Shown piece by piece: positions 10,855 to 21,600 of a stretch of 64,000 nucleotides of DNA. Source of the stretch: Vandiemenella viatica (taxonomy: Eukaryota > Arthropoda > Insecta > Orthoptera > Morabidae); assembly GCA_031002005.1 (NCBI GenBank), contig JARYHS010008074.1:270631930-270695929 (forward strand), given 5' to 3'. Every line of letters begins with the position of its first letter. The stretch's first letter is position 1. Both the position numbers and the translations under genes were made by a program. The notes beneath the pieces are model-generated. The model saw nothing but the letters and a program-made list of their open reading frames with translations. It had not been told where the DNA came from and did not search any database.

Positions 10855-11578
10855 CGGCGTGGCCCAGGGGGCTGAACCGCACCGGCTGGAGGATCCCTTC
10901 GTCTTGGAGACGTTGAAGTTCTTCCTGAAGTGGTTGTTGAAGCGCTATGGGTACCTGGCGTGCCCGGAAGTATCGAGGCCGTACGTCCGGCCGGAGTTGG
11001 AGTGATGCTTCGAAGTCCTTTGCACAGCCGACGCCTGGTGAGAACAGGTCCTGAAACTCGGTGCAAAGGGCGTCCATTTCAGGAAAAGGAACATGCTGAG
11101 ATACGAGGTGTATGTTATCCTCAATTGAAAATCCGAATAAGCGGAAAGCGTCCAGTCCAAATAAGTCTGCTGTGAGAGAACTGTTAACTACTAAAAAGGG
11201 GACTGAACGATGTACAGACTTATACATGACGTTTGCTGTGAATTGTCCCAGGAGTGCTATTTCCTGTTTGTTGTATGTCAGGAGGCGCTTGGGGGCCGGC
11301 GAGAGGGGGGGCGAGCCAATTTGCACATAAGTAGTATAATTAAGCAATGAGACTGCTGCTCCTGTGTCGACTTGTAGGCACAGAGGCTTGCCATTGACCG
11401 TAACGTCGATAAAAAGTTTGGATGCTGTAGAAGTGTCTACCTGATTGATATCCATAGGTGCGCCGCTCAACCCGTCTTGGTAAGACCCTGGGCGGCGAGA
11501 GCCGGGATTGGCATTGGTGTCCCTCCTTGCCGCAACGTGAGCATTCAGCCCAACGATCCGGACAATTTTCCCTCTCAT
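10808..11578 (-). CDS. Gypsy aspartic protease and RT N-terminal linker
   Basis: The frame overlaps the end of gag in a different register, as is common when pol is made by ribosomal frameshifting, although here it could also be mutation. The retropepsin active site is LCLQVDTGAAVSLL at about 11390-11350, followed by the flap and the LFGLDAFRLFGF region that matches the usual LG-D-L protease end. After it comes the spacer leading to RT (DVRPRYFRARQVPIALQQ, LQRLQDEGILQPV). The frame then stops in the frameshift near 10850. The protease cleaves the gag-pol polyprotein during particle maturation. The ORF start is arbitrary because translation would enter from gag. Confidence 0.85.
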   Translation of the reverse strand: MRGKIVRIVGLNAHVAARRDTNANPGSRRPGSYQDGLSGAPMDINQVDTSTASKLFIDVTVNGKPLCLQVDTGAAVSLLNYTTYVQIGSPPLSPAPKRLLTYNKQEIALLGQFTANVMYKSVHRSVPFLVVNSSLTADLFGLDAFRLFGFSIEDNIHLVSQHVPFPEMDALCTEFQDLFSPGVGCAKDFEASLQLRPDVRPRYFRARQVPIALQQPLQEELQRLQDEGILQPVRFSPLGHAVGHSSEARTPLTSLW

Positions 11579-12485
11579 GTGCTGAATAACAGCCGGGGCA
11601 GGAGGGCAGGCGGAGCGGGCTGCGGCGTCGGCGCTGCGGGATCCGCTGCTGCTGCCGAGACTTGGTGTCCCGGCCGGAACGGGCCGGTTCGATGTCCTTC
11701 TGAGGAAGCGGTCCCCGGTTGTGGTGTCGGGAAGAGCGCGACTGGGAGCTCTGGATGGCGGCGACGTCCTTCGTGTCCTCTACGTCGGTTCGGATTGCGG
11801 CCACATCCGCCCAGGACTCCAGGTGGCGATCTGCGGCCGTAGATATTTCGAATTTGTAGGCAAGTTCGATGACCTGCTCCAGGGATGGGTCCTCTAACTT
11901 GAGGGCGTCATGCCGGAATGCGGCATCTGGTGCAGCCTGTATGATGTGATCATGCACCATGTCGTCGGCGTAGGATTCGTGGGAACGACGAGTTTGAAAC
12001 TTACATTTTCTGCTGAGGCCTTGGAGTTCGGCCGCCCACTGGCGATACGTCTGATCGGGCTTCTTCCGGCATTGATAGAATTCGACGCGGGCCGCGACGA
12101 CATGGTACCGGCGTCTGTAGTATGCGTTCAGTGTCGTACAGATGGTCGTGAAGGTGAGGGTGTCGGGGTCTTGTGGCTGAAGTTTGGTGAGCAAGACATA
12201 CATCTTCGATTGGTTCCAGGAAAGGAAATATGCACGCTGGTCTTCTTCTTTGGATATGTGATGAATTGCGAAGTGTTGTCTTATGCGCTTCTCGTAGGTC
12301 TCCCATTCCTCGACGTCGTCGTTGAATGCTGGGAACGGAGGCGGGGCCGTGGGGTGGCGGAGATTCCTGACTTCCGCAATCAGTTGTCTCTGAGATTCTG
12401 CGAATTGCTGCTGCATTGCTGTGAACTGATGTAGAAGTCCTTGGAGGAACTGTTGCCATTCCGTAGGTGCTGCTGGCGTAGCCAT
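11340..12485 (-). CDS. Gypsy gag polyprotein
   Basis: An ATG at 12485 opens 381 codons, just 19 bases after the primer-binding site. Visible parts are a Gln-rich N-terminal helix (LHQFTAMQQQFAESQRQL), a retrotrans-gag-like capsid region (WETYEKRIRQHF to YRRRYHVV and WAAELQGLSRKC), a basic Arg/Ser-rich stretch, and two zinc-knuckle cores (CPGCYSAHERENC and CSRCGKEGHQC). The second knuckle lacks its last cysteine in this frame, because the pol frame takes over in this region; the final 80 or so codons may therefore be out of register. Gag forms the particle shell and binds the element RNA. Confidence 0.85.
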   Translation of the reverse strand: MATPAAPTEWQQFLQGLLHQFTAMQQQFAESQRQLIAEVRNLRHPTAPPPFPAFNDDVEEWETYEKRIRQHFAIHHISKEEDQRAYFLSWNQSKMYVLLTKLQPQDPDTLTFTTICTTLNAYYRRRYHVVAARVEFYQCRKKPDQTYRQWAAELQGLSRKCKFQTRRSHESYADDMVHDHIIQAAPDAAFRHDALKLEDPSLEQVIELAYKFEISTAADRHLESWADVAAIRTDVEDTKDVAAIQSSQSRSSRHHNRGPLPQKDIEPARSGRDTKSRQQQRIPQRRRRSPLRLPSCPGCYSAHERENCPDRWAECSRCGKEGHQCQSRLSPPRVLPRRVERRTYGYQSGRHFYSIQTFYRRYGQWQASVPTSRHRSSSLIA

Positions 12486-12504
12486 GATGGTCGAGAGTTC
12501 TTAT

Positions 12505-12520
12505 CCCAACCTTGTCGCCA
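12505..12520 (-). promoter_or_regulatory. Gypsy primer-binding site
   Basis: Reads TGGCGACAAGGTTGGG on the minus strand, one base after the LTR end. The TGGCGAC start is frequent in insect Gypsy elements primed by a tRNA 3' end; which tRNA cannot be settled here. Confidence 0.65.
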
Positions 12521-12521
12521 C

Positions 12522-12981
12522 TGAAGTGAACTACACTTAACGGTTCCTTGAGGTTTTTTACTCAGTACACAAAACAACTGGTAAACCATAAACAAATGTG
12601 GGTACAGTTATCAGATGACCGTCGAGAAATTTTAGCCTGGTCCTGATCCGGGGTAGAGTGTCGGCTTCTACTTCTCGCGAACTTCCGGTGGTCTTCTGTA
12701 GTAGACGCTGGTTCCGCGGTCAGGTCGGAACTGTAGGTGGAGCTGCCGGCTACGCTTATATAGGCGGCCTGGCGCAGGAATTCCGTTGTGTGGTAGTACG
12801 GCGACCTCTGTAAGAAAAAGTCCCACTTAGCCTCTAGATGATTCTATTTATTTTCCTGGTTTGTTTTGATGCCTCTGCGCCTGTTTAGAGTCGTATATGT
12901 ATCCCGGCGTGCAGGCGCGTTGTGTGTGAGATCTGCCTGGCAGGGGCCTTTACTGGCAGACTGAACAGTTACCATGTTACA
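12522..12981 (-). repeat. Gypsy 5' LTR (about 460 bp)
   Basis: On the minus strand it begins TGTAACATGG and ends ACTTCA, giving the TG...CA ends of LTRs. The inner end is followed after one base by the primer-binding site. The outer end meets copy B exactly where copy A shows uninterrupted sequence. The second LTR is not in the window, so the boundary relies on these signs only. Confidence 0.7.
12755..12762 (-). promoter_or_regulatory. TATA box in Gypsy LTR
   Basis: TATATAAG on the minus strand inside the LTR, about 220 bases downstream of its start, fits a Pol II TATA box at the U3/R border. Inferred from position and sequence. Confidence 0.55.
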
Positions 12982-13162
12982 CCTCCATGGCAACGTAATT
13001 TATTCATTATTAATGTTTTTAAAAAGATTCAAAACTCTAATGACATGGCTGGAAATTAACTTCTTTTATCGATGGAAAGGCCAACTATATTTCATTTTAA
13101 TCATTTAGTAGCAAAATAAAATTTTCACTGGCTGAAATAAATTTTTTTGCTTGGTTTTGGTT

Positions 13163-14490
13163 CTGAATACGCGGAGGATATTGAACCATTTCCGTCAGAT
13201 ATATTCCGTAAATCACTAGAAGAGAGAAAAGTACCTTCTAGCTGGAAAATAGCCCAGGTAATTCCCGTTTTTAAGAAAGGAGATCGGAGTGATCCTAGGA
13301 ATTATCGACCCATATCTCTAACATCGGTCTGCAGCAGAATTCTGGAACATGTCATATGCTCGAACATAATGAAGTTTATAGATGAGAACGAGTTACTTAC
13401 ACCATGTCAACACGGATTTCGGAAGAAGAGATCGTGTGAAACACAATTGGCCCTATTTTCCCACGACATAATGAAAGTTATCGATGCAGGTTCGCAAGTT
13501 GATGCAGTTTTTTTTGGATTTTCAGAAAGCTTTTGATTCTGTGCCACACAACCGACTCTTAGCGAAGATTCGAGCTTACGGTATTTCGGCTCAGATTTGC
13601 GAGTGGATACGTGATTTTCTAACTGGTCGATCACAGTATGTCGTTGTTGACGGGGAAGCCTCTTCTAAGATAAATGTTACTTCGGGCGTTCCTCAAGGAA
13701 GTGTAATAGGTACACTTCTTTTCTTAATATTTATAAACGATCTAGGTGACAACGTCAAATGCTGGTTGCGATTGTTTGCCGACGATGCGGTTATCTATAG
13801 GGATATAAGGTGCACCGACGATTGCTTAGAAATTCAGCGTGATTTGGATGCTATTTTCGATTGGTGCCGTAAATGGCAGCTTACACTTAATTGCAAAAAG
13901 TGCAAGGCTGTGATAGTACAAAGCAACATGAAATGGGACATGCACATAACTTCCGTCGTAGGCAAGGCTAATTCTAAATTACGATTCATAGGTCGTATTT
14001 TGAGGAATTGTAATGCTCAAACAAAGGAGATAGCGTATAAAACACTAGTGCGTCCGCATCTGGATTACTGTTGTGGGGTTTGGGATCCGTATCGCAAGGT
14101 TCTGATTGACTCAGTTGAGAGGGTGCAGAGGAGAGCCGCTAGATTCGTGACTCGTTGTTACAGCCCTTATGAAAGCGTCACAGAATTGACACATAGATTG
14201 GGCTGGGAAAGTTTGGAAGACAGACGACGTAGCTTGCGTTCGAATTTATTGGAGAATATGCGAAAAAATTTAAATTTCGAGTGCAATGAAATACTTCTTC
14301 CGACAAACTATTTAGGTCGCAATGACCGGAGGGATAAGATTAGAGAAATAAGATGCCGTACTGATACTTATATGTATTCCTTCTTTCCTCGCACTATTCG
14401 GGATTGGAATGGGCGGGTTTAGGATTGGTGCTTAGCATCCTCTGCCACCCACAATGTTTGTGATTTGCAGGGTATGAATGTAGATGTAGA
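13163..14490 (+). mobile_element. CR1/L2-like LINE, 5'-truncated
   Basis: Comparison with copy A (TTTGGTTTATTATTGCAATGG near 1340) shows that 13163-14490 is an insertion. It holds only the RT and C-terminal parts of ORF2 and ends in a GATGTAGATGTAGA simple-repeat tail. No clear target duplication can be read; at most two bases are shared at the junction. Abrupt 5' truncation plus a short repeat tail is typical of CR1/L2-type LINEs. Confidence 0.8.
13166..14422 (+). pseudogene. CR1/L2-like ORF2 fragment: reverse transcriptase
   Basis: Frame 1 (to 13536) codes RT fingers with WKIAQVIPVFKKGD, NYRPISLTSVCSR and HGFRKKRSCETQL. A frameshift in the T run at 13508-13515 moves the reading to a second frame (13484-14422) with FLDFQKAFDSVPH, SGVPQGSVIGTLLFLIFIND and FADDAVIY, the catalytic palm. 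About 30 residues that usually lie between the thumb's KCKAVIV and SNMKWDMHI appear to be missing, an in-frame deletion. The C-terminal thumb follows (HLDYCCGVWDPY, RRAARFVTRCY) and ends at DWNGRV before a short 3' UTR. The product would be inactive. Confidence 0.85.
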
Positions 14491-14653
14491 TTATTACAAT
14501 GGCGTTTTTTAAGCTTCTTTGATCTGCAGTGTTGAAAACGTAGGGCAAATATGTATATACATATGTTATGTGGTTTCAGCTGTTACGACGGTTCCTAAAT
14601 CTGCAAGCCCTACTTTAAGTTACAAGTTTGCTGAGGCCACGAATGACTCCAGA

Positions 14654-14890
14654 GACCGAGAGTGGTTAACGCTCTGGCCTCGCAGCTGGGAGGACGTGGA
14701 TTCGACTCCCTGTCCGAGCATCCATACTTGAGTTTTCCATGGTTTCCCCAAATCACTCCAGGCGAATTCCGGGATGCTTTCTACAAAAGACCAGGGCAGA
14801 ATTCCTTCCAGTTCCTTATCCCCCATCCTTTCCCGCCTCTAATGACGTAGACAAGGCGTAAAGCCATAATCAAAAAAAAAAAAAAAGAAA
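14654..14890 (+). repeat. tRNA-derived SINE
   Basis: Counterpart of the copy at 1511 in segment A. It lacks a short piece of the head (GGTGGGTGAC) present there and keeps the AGGCGTAAAGCCATAA end and a pure A tail. Confidence 0.85.
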
Positions 14891-15314
14891 TGACTGGTAG
14901 AACTGGCTTCCCAGTAACTGATTTTTATCATTCAGAAGCGGACTCTGGAAAATAATATAGACAATCACAAAATATGATAATATTATGTGAAGCTGAAGAA
15001 GATTTACTCCTGGATGATTGAGTATTAAGTTATAATTACCTAGGAGATAGTTTCTCAAGAGCAGTAGACACGAAGTGATCTTTTGAATAAAACAGGTAGG
15101 CGTAATATCATTTCCTGAATTAAGTAGGTGTAAAATCATGATCATACTCCATCATATTTCCCGAGATAGCCACTAAGGATCTCGATACCTCTTGTTGTTG
15201 CAGATCTATTGCTACTTACATCTTCTCAGTCCAGCCTCTTTGTTTCGCCTAATACACTGCCCATCGATTCTCTGAACATTACCTTGATCTTCTTCCTACG
15301 AATTCGTTATAAGA

Positions 15315-15539
15315 ACCGAGCGTGATGGGTGAGCGGCAACGCTCCTGCTTGCATACGGAAAGACGTGAGTTCTAATCCCCCTCCGGCCATCACAATTTGG
15401 TTTTCCATGTTTTCCCCAAATCACTCCAGACGAATGCCGGGATGGTTCCTTCAGAAAGCCATGGCCCAATTCCACCCCCTTCCTTTCACCCAAACCTTTC
15501 CCGCTTCTAATGACCTCTGCGTCGATGAGGGGCAAAAAT
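15315..15539 (+). repeat. tRNA-derived SINE
   Basis: Counterpart of 8112-8336 with a few base differences; same head ACCGAGCGTGATGGGTGAGC and same decayed tail GATGAGGGGCAAAAATGG. Confidence 0.8.
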
Positions 15540-16434
15540 GGTTACAGAAGTGTTTTCACTATCGATTCTCATCATATGTCAGTAAAATTGGAAGATCATA
15601 TGGTATTAGCAACACATTCTTTCCTGTTTATATTTTTCTTGGTCTTATCCCTCTTGGTCATTGTTGCGAAGAATTTCATTTAAGCTAAAGTTAATTTTGT
15701 CTCTGCTTAGTAGGTAACAAGTTTCAATCACATAGATAAGAAATGACATGAAGTAGTGTTGAACATAATTAATTTGGATTCTTGGGTAATGTGTTATCCC
15801 ACAAAGGATTTCTCAGTTGACGAAAAAAAAATATTTATATTTTTTTACCTTATTGAATATTCTGATTTACAGTATAGTCCTACGAGAAGATGCTTCCAAG
15901 ATAGTTAATGTTTGCAGCTGATTTCAGTCTGGTTCTTACCAAAATATTCGAAATTTTCCCCTCCTTATTAGTTATTATTACCATCATTATTTTACTGATT
16001 ATTGGATAAAATTTTTTGACGATGTTATTCTTTTTCTGTTTACTCTACAAATCTGGAGGACCTGGACTTTGTGTCAGAGTGTCCCTGCTCTTAGATCCCG
16101 TTTATCCGCCTTTTACCATCTCCCGTCTGCCACATCCTGAAGGAGTGCACTGCTCGGAGATTACACGTCTTTACCCTTTGTGGACTTGGCAGAGCTGCTA
16201 AGAGAAAACACAGAAGCGTTTCCTGAGATCTTGTTGTACTGCCAAGTCACCATTAGGATTATATCAGCGTTTAGAAAATTAATAATCGTGATAATTTATG
16301 TTCATCAAAATTAATTATCAGAAAAGAATTAATTGATTTATTACTATTCCAACTTGAAAGGCGAAATAATGTGACATTAATGACTACAAGCACTTAACCG
16401 TAACATCGTTTCCAAAATTTCCTCTTAGCTTTAG

Positions 16435-17331
16435 AACACAAGATTGAAGATTGTCTCAGGATCATTACTGAGCAATTTTGTGTAATATGCACATATCTCT
16501 TTCAGTACAACGTCCACTGCTGTTATCTGTCACTTGTCTTCTACCATCGCGTGGTACGTTGGCACTGCTACTGAAGAATGACGCACTACATGAGACTTAG
16601 GAGTCTTCCGTATGATCAGAGCATAATCAGTTAATTGAAATCAGCTCCTTCGAAAGATGCTGACATTCGGCTGTTCGTTTCTACAATTACCTGAATTTGC
16701 TCCCGTTCCAGTGAATGCACGTTGTTGTTAAACGCCATGTTCAAATCTAGAATGACTGCAATTTTTCATCACAATTTCGCTATGAACTTTGTAACTTCTT
16801 AGAACTGTGGTTTATGTAAGTGATCACTGTCGTTAAATATAAGAACGAAGATAATCACTGTTTATCATGTTAACTGGATTTTCATTTTGGTAAGAAATTA
16901 CTATTTTTACGCGGGTAGCAGACACAATCGTCGTACCTGAGACAGCCAGACGGCCAATGAAACGCTGGACGTAATCCAGGGCTATTTACGTGTGAGGTGT
17001 GTGGTCATCGTTAATGGTTTGCAACTTTCTTTTCCTGTTAAAGTGCGTTTGTTAGTATCTGCGACAGGACACCTGAATCCCAGATATGACTCTCTTTTTC
17101 TATAAATTTAGACCTATTAGATATTGGAATATTTGATTATGTTGTTTTTTTATTCATTTTGGGCTATTTTTTCATGTAGTGAACAAACACTTACAATCTC
17201 AAAGCAAATGATTTAAAAATAGTACCTGGGTGACTGATCTTCGCTCGGCATCATTTAGTCTCTTTTCAATATGCAAGATTTTGAGTAAAGTTTGATTAAA
17301 CGTTTTTCTTGAAGGCTTCCTAGGCATTTTG
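16435..17331. other. No recognisable feature
   Basis: AT-rich sequence with no frame, tandem repeat or terminal repeat that I can recognise. Whether it still belongs to the duplicated segment cannot be told, because copy A ends at the gap. Confidence 0.5.
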
Positions 17332-17556
17332 AGGTGCACAGTTCCTTGCTCTAACCAGAGAAGCTTAACTAATATCAGCCTGAAACTTCTACGAGATGAG
17401 GTTAGAGTTGTTTCTGAAATACCAAATACAAGAATTGCTCCTTTTTTTGTAAAATCGTGTTACAAACTTGAAAACCAAACGTTATCTACATATGAAATTT
17501 CATCCAAATCGCTAGGGCAATTTCCGAGATCGTCTGTTTTATCAACTCATAAATTG
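17332..17556 (+). repeat. Dispersed repeat R, copy 1
   Basis: Shares with 18468-18665 a run of blocks in the same order: TTAACTAA, AAACKTCTACGARATG, TTAGAG, CCAAATACAAGAA, ATGAAATT, CAAATCG and TTTCCGAGATC. The identity is moderate (I judge about 70%). The family is unknown to me. It lies 340 bases before a helicase fragment. Confidence 0.55.
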
Positions 17557-17583
17557 CATTTAAAGAAAAATTCTATTATTATG

Positions 17584-17752
17584 TTGTTGTTTTTTTTTCT
17601 CATGGCTTTACGTCTCGTCGACGTCGAGGTCATTAGAGGTGGGAAAGGAATGGGAAGGAATTCGTCCATCGCCTTTTGAAGGAAACACTCCGGCATTAGC
17701 CTGGAGTGATTTGGGGAAACCATGGAAAACCCAGATCTGAATTCCCGGACGT
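17584..17752 (-). repeat. tRNA-derived SINE, 5'-truncated
   Basis: On the minus strand it carries the family body from GGTTTTCCATGGTTTCCCC to the ACGTAAAGCCATGAG end and an A tail (T run at 17588). The tRNA head with boxes A and B is missing, so it is cut at about 17752. Confidence 0.8.
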
Positions 17753-17897
17753 TGTTATGTTAGTACAAATCTTAATGCAAATCAGTGATTAATTAATTGT
17801 GCAAGATCTTTGACAATTCGCTTATACGAGTGCATCATCAGTGTAATCATTCACTCCGATAAAACTATAGTCATACCTCGCATTAACCTCACATCTT

Positions 17898-18167
17898 ATG
17901 ATCAACTGTGTCTTTCCAAATGGTAATAAAACAATTCCCAATAGAAGTAACCTACGCTATAACATTAATAAAGCACACGGTCAGACGCCTCAAAAGGCAG
18001 TATTGTATTTATCAGAACCTGGTTTTTCGTATGGTCACCCGTGCGTGGCTTTTCTACAAGTTTGCAGATCCATTAATATTTATTTTTATCTAAAAGACAC
18101 ATACGGTCAAGAAGCCAACGATGATCATATTTTAACGGCGGATATTGGTTACAAGGAAGTTTTGTAA
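17898..18167 (+). pseudogene. Helitron-type (Pif1-like) helicase C-terminal fragment
   Basis: Two overlapping frames give a decayed version of the last motifs of the Pif1-like helicase domain of Helitrons: a residue pattern FPNG, INKAHGQTPQKAVLYL, SEPGFSYGHPCVAF and a short end GYKEVL. In the family the first corresponds to motif VI's neighbourhood (INKSQGQT) and the second to the FSHGQLYVA block. The Rep nuclease part and the other helicase motifs are absent. No Helitron end (TC or CTRR with hairpin) is recognised nearby, so it is a stray fragment. A cellular Pif1 pseudogene is a less likely alternative. Confidence 0.65.
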
Positions 18168-18467
18168 AGTAAAGAAGATTGAGAAAAAACATCTGACAAA
18201 GCCAATTTTTTTTTTTTTTTTTTAATAATATCTAGTTTTTAAATGTTTCACAATTAAACATGTAGTATTTCATGATAACGACTTTTATAGTGAAAGTGAT
18301 ACTTATTACTTCTCTGAAAAATAAAATAACTTTCATTAATAAATACTTGCATTTACTTATTTCCACATTATTATATTACCATTCGTTGACTGACCACGAT
18401 ACTATTCGCACGAGTCAGCTAGTGTATAAAAATTATCCGTTTAAAGATATGAGTTCTTGGTGTAAGC

Positions 18468-18665
18468 AAAGAGAACTTAACTAACAATAGTCGGCTTACT
18501 GGTACGTGAAACGTCTACGAAATGGCGTTAGAGCCATTTCCGAGGTACCAAATACAAGAACTGCTGATTTTTTAGGCATTTTTTTAAAAAAAGAAACATT
18601 ATTTAAATATGAAATTCCATTCAAATCGTTACAGCCGTTTCCGAGATCCCATGTATATATATATA
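18468..18665 (+). repeat. Dispersed repeat R, copy 2
   Basis: See the copy at 17332. It ends in an (AT)n run at about 18655-18668. The two copies bracket the helicase fragment in direct orientation. Confidence 0.55.
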
Positions 18666-18669
18666 TAAT

Positions 18670-19928
18670 AATTGCTTGCTTTAAGATATAAGATTTTCCA
18701 AAGCGTTCCCACAAATTTCTTGTCTAACTTTATTGTACTATACACATAGCTTAAAAAACATTGTAACAGTTTATTATTTCATTTAATTTTTTTGTAATAT
18801 TGAAAATTTAAAAAAAAAATTGAAGGGAAAAATCTGCTTTCAAAGATTATAGATTAGGCAAAATAAATTCATGCCTTTAGACTGTAACACAGAACATTTA
18901 AAATATACAAATACAACTATCGACTATACCATAATATTCAGATGCAAACATGTTTCATATCTATACAGTCAGAAATAGATGCTCAAAGAGACCATTAGGG
19001 ATGTTATAAATGGATCTCCCGAGTAGACGATGAAGGGATTTGGTACACTTGTGTCTTCAAAGGCGTCTTAGTTTTTTAAATATTTGGATGAAAAAAAATT
19101 CCAATGCCTTTTAAATAGCGAAATTATTGCTGTGTATTCTTAAGAAGCAATGTAGTCTTTTACCAGCTTACTGGAAGTTAAACCTTGCATAGTAACGGAG
19201 GAAAAAATACATAATCCAAACAAAAATTATACATTCCTTGTAATAGCATTAATGTAGCAAAGTTCAGACTTATTGACATAGCTACTTAACCCTCACAAAA
19301 GCCTAATATAAGGAAGTAGTAGTTGTGTAACCAAGAAAATATCAAAAATATATTTATACTATTCAAAAATTATGGGTTGAACGAAGTGTTGTAGCAAGTT
19401 AATTCTTCTCACTTGCTTAACTAAACAGAATTGTTATAAAACAACGCTCAAAGCAATTTCTCATGCTTTGCTATAACGTTTCAATTGTCATCGGTCCAAG
19501 TGGTATTTTCAACCTAACTACTAAGTCCGCTAATATTTCAGTAAGAGAATCAAAACTTTTATCACACGTGTATTAATACATTCATCGTATCGTTACTACG
19601 TGTTCGATAGCCTCAGAGCGGACATAGAGGTGGAGATTATTGGACTTTACAGCTTGTATAGTTCGTGGAAGATGATGGAAGGGAATAAAATTGATAATGC
19701 TACTGTGAAGGAAAGCTCCAGAAATTAGCGTGGAGTAAATCCATGCAAAATAAGGATTAATATGGAACGAGTGCAGATTTACACCTTTAAAGCATCCCGC
19801 ATTATATGTAGATTATGATTTTACACTCATTTATTTACGTATAGAAAACAAAAAATGACACCATGAAATAACCGTAAAATTTCAAGGTAATTTTTAGATA
19901 TTTTTAAATAAAATCTATAATTGGCAGA
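18670..19928. other. Mostly featureless; decayed SINE at about 19640-19775
   Basis: AT-rich. On the minus strand, 19640-19775 shows remnants of the SINE body (for example GAAGGAAAGCTCCAGAAATT and GTGGAGTAAATCCATGCAAA resemble the reversed body), at low identity. Nothing else is recognisable. Confidence 0.45.
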
Positions 19929-20708
19929 TAAGTCGCGTCAGTGCAAAACTGGTGCCGCGCTTGTTGATGGACGAGCAGAAGGAGAATCGAGCTAGGATCT
20001 CTAAGCAGTTGCTTGAAAAAGCAAATGAGGACGAAAACTTCCTCAAGAACATCATTACAGGCGATGAAACATGGGTTTATGGGTACGATGTGGAAACGAA
20101 GAGGCAGTCTTCAGAATGGGTGGGGAAAGGATCTCCTCGACCAAAGAAAGCGCGGATGAACATCAAGGTGATGATGGTCGTGTTTTTTGATTGAAAAGGA
20201 GTTGTGCACAATGAATTTGTACCACGTGGTCAAGCGGTAAACAAGGAAGCCTACCAGAAAATTCTGACACGATTGAGAGATGCTGTGCGTAGGAAAAGGC
20301 CTGAACTGTGGGAGAATCAGTCGTGGATGTTGCACAATGACAACGTTCCCGCTCACGCATCATTTTTTGTCACGAATTATCTGGCAAAACATCGCACTCC
20401 CGTTGTGCCTCAGCCACCCTGTTTTCCAGACTTGGCTCCGGCAGACTTTTTTCTCTTCCCAAAACTGAAAAACACTGAAAGAACGTCGTTTCTAGACCAT
20501 AGAAGAAATTCAAGACAATGGGACGAGAGAACTGCGCGCCATCGGAGAAATTGCATTCCAGGAGGCGTTCCAAAACTTGAAAAAACGATGGCAACGGTGT
20601 ATTGATAGTGAAGAACAGTACTTTGAAGGGTACAGTGTGTAAAAGTTAGTATGATGAGCAATAAAGCAATCACAGCAGAAGTTCGGTTTCTTTTTGTACA
20701 CACCTCGT
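19929..20708 (+). pseudogene. mariner transposase, 5'-truncated, with 3' terminal repeat
   Basis: The catalytic half of a mariner (DD34D) transposase remains. It begins at VSAKLVPRLL; the first catalytic Asp is in ITGDETWVYGYD, the second in LHNDNVPAHASF and the third in PDLAPADFFLFPKLK. A TGA at about 20192 interrupts the frame after VVFFD, and a frameshift near 20480 displaces the C-terminus, whose natural end (EEQYFEGYSV) is readable in another frame up to 20642. The DNA-binding N-terminus and 5' terminal repeat are missing. A probable 3' terminal repeat lies at 20681-20708 (CTTTTTGTACACACCTCGT). Mariners move by cut and paste at TA sites; this copy cannot. Confidence 0.88.
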
Positions 20709-20709
20709 G

Positions 20710-21600
20710 TATCTAATCACTATCAAAGCCCAGCTCAAGAAATCAGATATTCTTTCCGAAAAACATAAACTATGCGAATTGAATTATTTACCGGAGACCC
20801 ATGGAGAGTACTGTGGCAGCCAGAGTGATAGAGTTTCAACTAGACATGCTGTTCGGCCCAATATAACCATATAATTTTACCAGGAAAAACGAGTTATCTT
20901 TTCACTTGAAATCAAAACAACAAAAGAGCTGTTACCTACTTCACATAGTAAACTTTGTTACAGGTAAAGTATAGGTCTTAGGTTTGTCAGGTGACTTGGA
21001 AATAACTTAAGATTTTGGGTTCAAACCTATCAGTTTATTTAATAAAAATATGGCAATTTGATTCCAGTAAAATGTTAGTGTCGTTTTTTAGGTTCGTGGA
21101 GGAAATATTTTAAATGGCGTCAATTCGTGTCACGCTTATCTGTATTCCAAACCAGTAACTAATAGCTTTATACGATACCTTGATTCTAACCGATCACTGG
21201 CATATCTTCTAAATTGTGATATGTTGTAGGCCTTAATTTTCGAAAGGAGAAACAAAATACGCAGTGAAAGTCAACTTATAAGAAAGTACATCAGTTAGAC
21301 AGGCTTTTCTGCAAGCAATATGGCATAAGGACTGCCATCCATTTTAGACAATTTAACATATTATTTTCTCAGAGATATTCATAGACCGAGAAACGTTTCT
21401 GTTGATGTTGTATCTGGAGAACGACACTAATAACACAACTGCCTATCAGTTACTGAAGATTACCTGTTCCCTATTCTCCGCCTAAACTTCCTGGGACACT
21501 TGGATGTTTACTTCCATTTTTCGTGATCTTTTAAAGTCTGGCTGCTCAAAACGGGAATCATGTTTGTTGTTTCGCCATTAAATCCTTTATTTTTATTTTT
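20710..21600. other. No recognisable feature
   Basis: About 0.9 kb of AT-rich sequence without a recognisable frame or repeat structure. Confidence 0.5.

Larger units (their letters stand above)
10236..12981 (-). mobile_element. Ty3/Gypsy LTR retrotransposon, 5' part
   Basis: On the minus strand the order is 5' LTR (12981-12522), primer-binding site, gag, protease and the first half of the reverse transcriptase, which then runs into the gap. The integrase, RNase H and 3' LTR are missing. Gag and pol lie in different frames, and pol contains at least one further frameshift. The LTR abuts copy B at CCTCCATGGC; copy A lacks the element at the matching place near 1160, so the insertion is specific to copy B. 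Family assignment rests on the YLDD-type RT, the DTGA protease and the gag knuckles. Confidence 0.9.
12982..16434. repeat. Duplicated segment, copy B
   Basis: Matches copy A (from about 1150) in order and orientation. It has the empty site for the I-type LINE at about 15066-15080 and holds a CR1/L2-like LINE at 13163-14490. Copy A ends at 9235, which corresponds to about 16420 here. Outside the mobile elements it contains no recognisable gene. Confidence 0.8.
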
